DNA of 6,308 nt from Lachnospiraceae bacterium UBA6452 (GTDB lineage Bacteria; Bacillota; Clostridia; Lachnospirales; Lachnospiraceae). The translations under genes were made by a program, and so were the position numbers. This document shows, one piece after another, positions 1-5,551 of this stretch (its first letter is position 1; the number at the start of each line of letters is the position of its first letter). The notes beneath the pieces were generated by a model. The model was not told the origin of the DNA and made no database searches. It saw nothing but the letters and a program-made list of their open reading frames with translations. The stretch is taken from NCBI GenBank assembly GCA_002441865.1, contig DJNY01000057.1, positions 26,700-33,007 of the forward strand. The letters are read 5' to 3'.

Positions 1-12
1 CTCGAGGCTACA

Positions 13-35
13 TAATGATTACTTTGTAATCATTA
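13..35 (-). other. Perfect hairpin directly behind the chvE-like stop codon
   Basis: The arms TAATGATTAC (13-22) and GTAATCATTA (26-35) are exact reverse complements around a 3-nt loop, starting 3 nt after the TAA stop of the chvE-like gene. The stem is AT-rich and is followed on the minus strand by TGTAGCCTCGAG, not by a U-tract, so it is not a canonical intrinsic terminator. In ABC transporter operons such hairpins behind the binding-protein gene often protect the upstream mRNA from 3' decay or partly stop transcription, giving more binding protein than membrane subunits. That role is inferred here. The window ends 12 nt later, so a later U-tract or further gene cannot be seen. Confidence 0.6.
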
Positions 36-38
36 CAT

Positions 39-1184
39 TTACTGAAGATCTGCTTCTGTGTAGTATCCTGAATCTACTAACAGTTCTTTGTAGTTAGAAG
101 AATCTACGAATACAGGCTCGCAAAGGAATGAAGGGATAATGCCTGTGCCGTTGTCATAAGACTCTGTATCGTTAACTTCAACTTCTGTGCCTTCGATGAT
201 CTGACCAACCATCTTTACAACCTGGCTTGCAAGTGTACGTGTATCTTTGAAGATAGACATTGACTGTTTGCCGGCTACGATGTTCTTAACATTTGCAATA
301 TCACAGTCCTGACCGGTGATGATCGGATAATCGCCTGTGTAGTTAGCTGCAAGTGCGTTCTCAACACCAAGTGCTGTAGAGTCGTTTGAGCAAAGAACTG
401 CATCAAGCTTTGTGCCATCTGCGTAGTAAGAAGCAAGGATGTTTTCCATTCTGGACTGAGCTGTTTCTGTAGACCAGTTAGCTGTTGCTACGTCTGCGAA
501 TTCTTTCTGTCCTGACTTAACTACCAGTTTGCCTTCATCGATGTACTTATTCAGAACATCCATTGCGCCGCCGTAGAAGAAGTTTGCATTGTTATCACCC
601 GGGTCACCGGTGAAGATTTCAATATTGAACGGGCCTGCTGCATTATCAAGGTCTAAGTTGTCACGGATGTACTCGCCCTGTTTTGTACCAACCATGTAGT
701 TATCAAATGTTGCGTAGTAAGAAACTGCATCGGAATCCATGATCAGACGGTCATATGCGATAACAGGAATACCTGCTTCTTTTGCCTGGCTCATTACTGT
801 ACCAAGTGAGCTGCCATCGATAGAAGCGATAACTAAAACGTCAACACCTTCTGTGATCATGTTCTCGATCTGTGATACCTGTGTAGCTGTATCGTTAGAT
901 GCATACTGGATATCTACTTTGTAACCGGCTGCTTCCAGCTCTGCCTGCATGTTTGAACCATCCTGGTTCCAACGCTGCAGATCCTTTGTAGGCATTGCTA
1001 CACCAACGAATCCGCCTTCGCCTGCGCTTGCGCTTGTGTCAGTTGCTGCACTGTCATCAGCAGTATCTGTTGCTGCTGCATCTGTTGCTGCGCTGTCATC
1101 TGAAGCTGCGTTGCTTCCACAACCAACTAACAGAGAAGCTACCATTGCTGTGCTGAGTAAAACACTTAATAATTTCTTCTTCAT
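39..1184 (-). CDS. chvE: ChvE-like sugar ABC transporter substrate-binding lipoprotein
   Basis: Extracytoplasmic sugar receptor of a monosaccharide ABC importer, 381 residues, complete. A lipoprotein signal peptide (basic MKKK, hydrophobic core, LLVGC) gives a lipidated Cys22. Residues 23-58 form an Ala/Ser/Thr/Asp-rich linker and the type I periplasmic-binding fold (Peripla_BP_4 type) starts near residue 59. Conserved sugar-site motifs of the XylF/ChvE group are visible: R71-W72, Y144-D145-R146, F160-D161-N162, D197-N198-N199, W237, S266-N267-D268, G291-Q292-D293 and K313. The start is backed by a strong site, GGGAGGA, 7 nt before the ATG. The gene follows a terminator and a 236-nt intergenic region, so it is probably the first gene of a separate transcript; ATPase and permease genes would be expected beyond the left edge. 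Codon choice (GCA/GCT for Ala, CGT for four of five Arg) suggests high expression. The exact sugar (xylose, glucose, galactose or arabinose) cannot be read from the sequence, and a XylF label would also be defensible. Confidence 0.88.
   Translation of the reverse strand: MKKKLLSVLLSTAMVASLLVGCGSNAASDDSAATDAAATDTADDSAATDTSASAGEGGFVGVAMPTKDLQRWNQDGSNMQAELEAAGYKVDIQYASNDTATQVSQIENMITEGVDVLVIASIDGSSLGTVMSQAKEAGIPVIAYDRLIMDSDAVSYYATFDNYMVGTKQGEYIRDNLDLDNAAGPFNIEIFTGDPGDNNANFFYGGAMDVLNKYIDEGKLVVKSGQKEFADVATANWSTETAQSRMENILASYYADGTKLDAVLCSNDSTALGVENALAANYTGDYPIITGQDCDIANVKNIVAGKQSMSIFKDTRTLASQVVKMVGQIIEGTEVEVNDTESYDNGTGIIPSFLCEPVFVDSSNYKELLVDSGYYTEADLQ
1040..1100 (-). repeat. Imperfect repeat encoding the lipoprotein linker
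   Basis: Two 19-nt copies (1040-1058 and 1082-1100) match at 17 of 19 bases with a 42-nt period. They encode the peptide DDSAATD twice, 14 residues apart (residues 29-35 and 43-49), in the low-complexity linker between the lipidated Cys and the folded sugar-binding domain of the chvE-like protein. Because the period is a multiple of three, gain or loss of one unit would change tether length without breaking the frame. Confidence 0.6.
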
Positions 1185-1218
1185 ATTGAAGTCCTCCCTT
1201 AATTAAAATATATTTTTG

Positions 1219-1257
1219 TGTTACAAATCATTCCGTTTTGGGTTTTCTTTGTTACAA
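1219..1257 (-). repeat. Direct repeat of TTGTAACA in the chvE-like leader
   Basis: The octamer TTGTAACA (minus strand) occurs at 1250-1257 and again at 1219-1226, exactly 31 bp apart, or about three helical turns. The upstream copy is part of TTGTAACAA, a small dyad (TTGT-A-ACAA), and overlaps the candidate -10 element. The spacing would place both copies on the same DNA face, so they could be an operator. An octamer pair in AT-rich DNA can also arise by chance. Confidence 0.3.
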
Positions 1258-1279
1258 GTAGAATGTACCACATCTTCAA
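1251..1279 (-). promoter_or_regulatory. Candidate promoter of the chvE-like gene
   Basis: On the minus strand TTGAAG (1274-1279, 4 of 6 matches to the -35 consensus) is followed after 17 nt by TGTAAC (1251-1256, 4 of 6 to the -10 consensus). Transcription would begin near 1244 and give a leader of about 60 nt. Weak hexamers with ideal spacing fit an activator-dependent promoter. Upstream of the -35 lie AGTTTGCGAACT at 1287-1298 (4-bp arms around TGCG) and a tandem GATAGC pair (1314-1319, 1321-1326) that could be regulator sites. The tandem CAATAG hexamers (1277-1288) overlap the -35 itself. A promoter must lie somewhere between the terminator and the gene if the gene is transcribed independently; this exact placement is tentative. 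Confidence 0.35.
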
Positions 1280-1328
1280 TAGCAATAGTTTGCGAACTTC
1301 TGTCATTTTTTAAGATAGCGGATAGCAT

Positions 1329-1373
1329 AAAAAAAGAAGTGCTAGCACAATATTGTTATGTGTGCCAGCACTT
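1329..1373 (-). terminator. Intrinsic terminator of the sensor operon
   Basis: On the minus strand AAGTGCTGGCACA (1361-1373) pairs along all 13 bases with TGTGCTAGCACTT (1337-1349), with one G-U wobble and an 11-nt loop. A C and seven T residues (1329-1335) follow. It starts about 47 nt behind the stop codon of the XylF-like gene and matches a classical Rho-independent terminator. Read on the plus strand the stem has an A-C mismatch and only five T residues follow, so any plus-strand activity should be weaker. It separates the sensor operon from the chvE-like transporter gene. Confidence 0.9.
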
Positions 1374-1420
1374 TTTGCAATAATTTACTATTGATTTTTT
1401 ATTTTTCCGTGCACGTGCCC

Positions 1421-2449
1421 TCAATCGCGCACATTTAAATAAACCTCTTCTTGTAAGTGAAAACCACTGTTTATGATCACATCCTGCATATTGTCAGTGG
1501 TTACTGCGATTGGTTCGAGCACAACCGCAGGCACATCATAGGTGCCATCATATTCCGTACGGTCCGTGCTGATGCCTTCTCCCCTTGCCATCTGGCACGC
1601 ATAAACGGCTGCTGCCTGTGCCAGCTTCTCCACCGGCTTATACACGGTCATAACCTGTGTTCCTTCCACAATACGCTGACACGCTTCCAGCTCTGCATCC
1701 TGTCCGACGATCCTGATCTTGCTTGCCAGGCGTTTTTCCGCAAGTGCTCTCACCGCACTCGTTGCCAGACTGTCATTTCCGCACATGATCGCGTCCAGCC
1801 CATCCAGCAGTTCCGGATGTTCATTGATATAATCATATGCCAGCTCAGGTTTCCAGCCGTCCGCATGCATACTGCCAACGATCTCGATCCCGTTTTCCCC
1901 CATCACGGTGCAAAACCCCTTCTCCACCTGTGAAACATTATTATCTGCGGTCGGGCCGGAAAGCATCAGCACTTTTTTGTTGGGAAGCCCTGCCTGCACA
2001 AGCGCCTGCCCCATCAGCGTTCCCACTTTTTCGTTATCAAAAGAGATGTACAGATCTACATTGGCATTTTTGATCAGGCGGTCATAGGCGATCACCTGTA
2101 TTCCCGCATCTTTTGCTTCCGTGATAACATCTGCCAGGGCATCGGAATCGATACAGACAACAACAAGCACATCTACCTTCTTCTTGATCAGGTAGCGGAT
2201 CTGTGAAATCTGGGTATCAATATCGCCATTGGCATTCTGTACATTGACCTCCGCGCCGTATTCCTTTGCCGTAGAAACAAAGACATCCCGGTCCTTCTGC
2301 CATCTTTCTATCACAAAGGAGTCAAACACAAGTCCGATCTGCACCGGTGTGTCATCCTGTTTATCCTCCTGCTGCTCCGTCTCCTGCGATTTCCCGCAGC
2401 CTGTCAGCAGGATCAGGCATACAAGCAGCAGCATAATCCTTTTCTTCAT
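1421..2449 (-). CDS. XylF-like sugar-binding lipoprotein at the end of the sensor operon
   Basis: Complete 342-residue sugar-binding lipoprotein. The signal peptide ends in LLTGC, giving lipidated Cys18, followed by a short polar linker (19-35) and a type I periplasmic-binding domain. It resembles E. coli XylF, as recalled, in the segments ERWQKDRD (48-55), DTQISQI, AYDRLI (121-126), YISFDNEKVG (134-143), DNN (169-171), DGW (197-199), GND (224-226), GQDA (249-252) and VYKP (269-272). These cover the residues that bind xylose in that family, so a pentose such as D-xylose is the likely ligand. The ATG lies 3 nt after the regulator's stop codon. Its AAGGAGG is formed by the regulator's last codons, 11 nt before the ATG, which suggests translational coupling. 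A strong terminator follows and no ATPase or permease is adjacent. It may feed the transporter begun by the chvE-like gene, feed one elsewhere, or take part in sensing. Rare-type Arg codons (AGG, AGA, CGG) suggest lower expression than the chvE-like gene. Confidence 0.85.
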   Translation of the reverse strand: MKKRIMLLLVCLILLTGCGKSQETEQQEDKQDDTPVQIGLVFDSFVIERWQKDRDVFVSTAKEYGAEVNVQNANGDIDTQISQIRYLIKKKVDVLVVVCIDSDALADVITEAKDAGIQVIAYDRLIKNANVDLYISFDNEKVGTLMGQALVQAGLPNKKVLMLSGPTADNNVSQVEKGFCTVMGENGIEIVGSMHADGWKPELAYDYINEHPELLDGLDAIMCGNDSLATSAVRALAEKRLASKIRIVGQDAELEACQRIVEGTQVMTVYKPVEKLAQAAAVYACQMARGEGISTDRTEYDGTYDVPAVVLEPIAVTTDNMQDVIINSGFHLQEEVYLNVRD

Positions 2450-2452
2450 CTG

Positions 2453-4045
2453 TTATTTTCCCTCCTTAAACTCCGTGGGGGTCACACCTACATTTTTCTT
2501 GAAGGTGCGGCTGAAATAATTCGGATCGGAATAGCCGACCGCCGAACAGATTTCCTTCATGCTGCTGTCACCGGCCAGAAGCATTTCCTTTGCTTTTGAG
2601 ATCCTGACGTTTGTCAGATATTCAATAAAATTTTCACCGGTTGCTTCTTTAAACACTTTACTGAAGTAGTAAGGACTGATATCCACTTCGCGGGATACAT
2701 CATCCAGCGAAATATCCCTGCTGTAATGTCCTGCAATGTAAGCCTTTGCGCGGTCAATAATGCTGCTTGACTGTTCTTCCTTACGGGTCATGACATTACG
2801 ACACGCCTGCGAGATCTTATCAATATACCATTTCCGCAGATCTTCATACTGGGTAATGGCAAGCAGTGACGGCAGATAATCCTGTCTGGAACGGAAATGG
2901 TAAACCCTGCCGCTGTTCTCATAAGTCACGTGTTCTGCCCAGAGCACAAATTCCAGCACTTTCAGTTTGATATCCATTTCACAGTTCGGATAATTTTCCA
3001 GCATCCAGTCAAAGAACTGGTTAGCCGCTGCTACCGACCCGTTCAGATCGCCCTTCTCCAGGGCATCAAATAAAAGCCGTTCCGTTTCTACCGGGTAATT
3101 TTCTTCGTATTCACAGCCGATCGGCAGATCATCTACATGCGCAACCGTTCCGGTCGTTGTCGTCAGGGAATCCAGTGCTTCATTATAGGATTCCATTGCC
3201 TCGCTTAAGGGGCGGACAGAGCCAAAGCCCGCGCGGAATGCCACATCCAGATGTTTTCTGAGCTTTCTGACCATGACACGGGCTTTTTCGATCATTTCAA
3301 TACGTTCGTTATATTCCTGCTTCGGTTCCTCCCACGGGATAAAAACCGCGATCTTGTTTGCCATGACAGAACCGACAATACCCGGGAAATAGCTCTTGAC
3401 CACTTCCCGAACTTCCCGTACATGGTTCTGTACGCGGACACTGGTTCCGACCGCATTTGTCATATGATTGCCTTCCTGGTCTTCCCCAAAAACAAGCGCC
3501 ATCATACAACCGTAATCCATCGAAAGTCCCAGCAGGTTTTTGAAATTTTCAATATCATCCTCAAAGAACTCCTGGAACAGGATATTATAAACAAGGCCGT
3601 TTTCAATGATCGGAACAACTGTCTCCATTTTTTCACGGATCATCAGATCTCTGGACCGCTTTTCACGTTCCCTGTCGATCAGATGCATGGCCCGTCTGAC
3701 CACTGCGATAATCTCGGTTCTGTCAACCGGTTTGTTCAGATATTCTAATACACCGAGTCCAATTGCCTCCTTGGCATAATCAAATTTATCATAGGCAGAC
3801 ATCACGATAAAAATTGTATTCGTGTTCGTTTCCCGTATCTCACGCATTGCCTCGATCCCGTTGATACCGGGCATCTGGATATCCATGATCGCAATATCCG
3901 GACTGAAATGCTCTGCCAGTTCGATCACACTTCTGCCCGTTTTGGCCGATTCAATCATACAGGCGTCCCCAAATTCTTTTGTCAAGATGAACCGGAGAGA
4001 ATCGATCACGATCCCTTCATCATCTGCCAGCATAATCTTATACAT
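2453..4045 (-). CDS. YesN-type response regulator with AraC-family DNA-binding domain
   Basis: Cytoplasmic transcription regulator of a two-component system, 530 residues, complete. Residues 1-120 are a receiver domain with acidic pocket D8-D9, phospho-acceptor D55 (IMDIQMPG), S83 and K105 (NKP). The middle (about 150-400) is divergent. Its segment RAGFGS...SYNEALDSL (271-294) resembles the degenerate GGDEF-like domain of CdaR/YesN-type regulators, a tentative assignment. Residues 427-530 form an AraC/XylS domain with two helix-turn-helices (about 447-468 and 496-518) and the typical ending YFSRTFKKNVGVTPTEF. The start follows the kinase stop by 9 nt; its ribosome site (GTGAGGA, 6 nt before the ATG) overlaps that stop, which fits co-translation. 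The partner is the upstream kinase. Likely targets are the chvE-like transporter promoter and perhaps its own operon, by analogy with YesN of XylFII-LytS-YesN systems. Confidence 0.93.
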   Translation of the reverse strand: MYKIMLADDEGIVIDSLRFILTKEFGDACMIESAKTGRSVIELAEHFSPDIAIMDIQMPGINGIEAMREIRETNTNTIFIVMSAYDKFDYAKEAIGLGVLEYLNKPVDRTEIIAVVRRAMHLIDREREKRSRDLMIREKMETVVPIIENGLVYNILFQEFFEDDIENFKNLLGLSMDYGCMMALVFGEDQEGNHMTNAVGTSVRVQNHVREVREVVKSYFPGIVGSVMANKIAVFIPWEEPKQEYNERIEMIEKARVMVRKLRKHLDVAFRAGFGSVRPLSEAMESYNEALDSLTTTTGTVAHVDDLPIGCEYEENYPVETERLLFDALEKGDLNGSVAAANQFFDWMLENYPNCEMDIKLKVLEFVLWAEHVTYENSGRVYHFRSRQDYLPSLLAITQYEDLRKWYIDKISQACRNVMTRKEEQSSSIIDRAKAYIAGHYSRDISLDDVSREVDISPYYFSKVFKEATGENFIEYLTNVRISKAKEMLLAGDSSMKEICSAVGYSDPNYFSRTFKKNVGVTPTEFKEGK

Positions 4046-4054
4046 ATCTTATCC

Positions 4055-5551
4055 TCACTTTGCATCCGGATCCGGAATACGGATCACTACCTCCGTTCCC
4101 TTGCCCGGTCCTTCGCTTATCATGGTAAACTGTTCTGCTCCGTCAAAAAACAGATGGAGACGTTCCATTACATTATTCAGACCGACACCATTGGAATCTC
4201 CCGCGTTCTCCCGATGGGAAATACAGTTCTGCATCACCTGTCCGATCCGCTCTGCCGTCATACCGGCGCCATTATCCTTGATACTGATACAGACAGCAGC
4301 CTCCTCCCGGTAAACAGCAAGCACGATCCAGCCCTCCCAGTCGATATTACGGATTCCGTAATTGACACTGTTTTCCACGATCGGCTGCAGGAGCATGCTC
4401 GGAATATGAATGCCCAGAAGAGATTCATCCACTCTTTTCTCAAAGTGGATCTCTCCCGAAAACCGGACATTCAATATATAAATATAGTTATCTACAAGCC
4501 GGATTTCTTCTTCCAGCGTCACTTCATCATGGTCTTTTTTTATATTGTATCGGAAAAACGCCGCCATATTCTGAATATAGTCATATGTACGATCCGCATT
4601 CTCCATCATGGCAAGCTGCGCACCTGCGTTCAGGGAATTAAACAGAAAATGCGGATTGATCTGTGCCTGCAGATATTTCAGCTGGGCATCTTTCAGATGT
4701 GTTTCCATCAGAAGTTCCTTTTCCTTCATCTGCCGCTCTTTTTCAATACTCTCACGGAGTCTGTTCATATAAACCGGAATACTCTGCAGCATCTGGTTAA
4801 ATGCTACCGTTACGACACCGATCTCATCCATCGAATGCACTTCCACCATATCTGCCCGTTCCAGTTCTCCGTTTGCGACACGATAGGCAGCATCCGAAAG
4901 CTTCCGCAGCGGCTTTGTGATATTTCTCGTAAACATAATGACCAGCAAAAGGGTGCAAAGCGTCAGCGCAATAAAAATAAAGATACTGACCATTTCCAGA
5001 TATTGCAGGGAACCGGAAAGCACTTCGTAATCCCCGGTATTGGTACGGAACCGCCTGTTATTCAGGCTCAGGATATACATCTGCAGATATTCATAAAGCT
5101 GTGATGCATCATCATAATAGGACTTGTATTTTTCTACGTTACGGCCTCTTTTTGCCTCTATCGTATCCGCCGTCAATGTCAGATAGGTCTCTGACATATA
5201 GTGGATATTGCGTTCCATCAGAAGCAGTTCATCCCCTGTTGCCTCTGTCTGGAGCCCGGCGATCAGGTCTGCGTAATTTTGTTCGTTTTTATAGTAGTCC
5301 TCCATCGCATCGGTCGTTTTGGTATTCAGATAGGCAGTCATACTGGATTGCAATCCGTCAAGCGCATCTGCGATCGCATTCAGCCTGACATTATCCGAAT
5401 AGATCTCATCAAGCTGTAATGTGATCTTGTTAATGTTCAGATACATAAACACATTCACAAGCAGCATGACAAGGATCGTCAGGACAAATACGCAGATCAG
5501 CTTTGTCCGGATGGAAAGAGCAGCGAAGGCGTCAGTCAGTTTCTTTGGCAT
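4055..5551 (-). CDS. LytS/YesM-type sensor histidine kinase
   Basis: Membrane sensor kinase of the His_kinase/HATPase_c class, 498 residues from the chosen start. Topology: short cytoplasmic N-terminus, TM1 at about 17-37, a mainly helical extracytoplasmic region (38-184), TM2 at about 185-207, HAMP linker (208-262), coiled coil (263-295), then the kinase core. The phospho-acceptor is H301 in INPHFLFNSLN. The ATP site shows the N-box around E393-N394, DNGAGM (426-431) and NGVGLNNV (454-461). The N-box reads VENSVNYGI, with Tyr where many relatives have His. An upstream in-frame ATG at 5584 would add 11 residues but has no ribosome site, whereas the ATG at 5551 has AAGGAGG 8 nt ahead. The gene overlaps the preceding binding-protein gene by 20 nt and precedes its regulator by 9 nt. 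The extracytoplasmic region has no recognisable small-molecule domain, which fits signal input through the neighbouring binding protein. Confidence 0.93.
   Translation of the reverse strand: MPKKLTDAFAALSIRTKLICVFVLTILVMLLVNVFMYLNINKITLQLDEIYSDNVRLNAIADALDGLQSSMTAYLNTKTTDAMEDYYKNEQNYADLIAGLQTEATGDELLLMERNIHYMSETYLTLTADTIEAKRGRNVEKYKSYYDDASQLYEYLQMYILSLNNRRFRTNTGDYEVLSGSLQYLEMVSIFIFIALTLCTLLLVIMFTRNITKPLRKLSDAAYRVANGELERADMVEVHSMDEIGVVTVAFNQMLQSIPVYMNRLRESIEKERQMKEKELLMETHLKDAQLKYLQAQINPHFLFNSLNAGAQLAMMENADRTYDYIQNMAAFFRYNIKKDHDEVTLEEEIRLVDNYIYILNVRFSGEIHFEKRVDESLLGIHIPSMLLQPIVENSVNYGIRNIDWEGWIVLAVYREEAAVCISIKDNGAGMTAERIGQVMQNCISHRENAGDSNGVGLNNVMERLHLFFDGAEQFTMISEGPGKGTEVVIRIPDPDAK

Noticed and set aside
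1..6. CTCGAG (XhoI site) exactly at the left edge, possibly a cloning junction
   Set aside because: A single hexamer at an arbitrary window edge is not evidence of a vector or construct, and no vector-like sequence follows.
1185..1420. Riboswitch or small RNA gene in the intergenic region
   Set aside because: Apart from the terminator hairpin no paired structure or conserved riboswitch core is visible, and the leader after the candidate start is only about 60 nt of AT-rich DNA.
1457..1933. 158-codon plus-strand frame opposite the XylF-like gene
   Set aside because: Its translation has the Cys/His-rich low-meaning composition of antisense frames, and the minus strand encodes a well-supported protein.
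3251..3748. 165-codon plus-strand frame opposite the regulator gene
   Set aside because: It lies wholly inside the regulator coding region, has no family signature, and its composition is typical of antisense reading.
3908..5104. 398-codon open frame on the plus strand
   Set aside because: It is antisense to the regulator and kinase genes, which have clear domains. The translation is rich in His, Phe, Ile and Arg without any recognisable motif, and it spans the junction of two genes, so it is a shadow frame.
4055..5551. Loss-of-function kinase because the N-box has Tyr in place of the common His
   Set aside because: The essential Asn, the phospho-acceptor His and both glycine boxes are intact, and this position varies among LytS/YesM-type kinases, so activity is expected.
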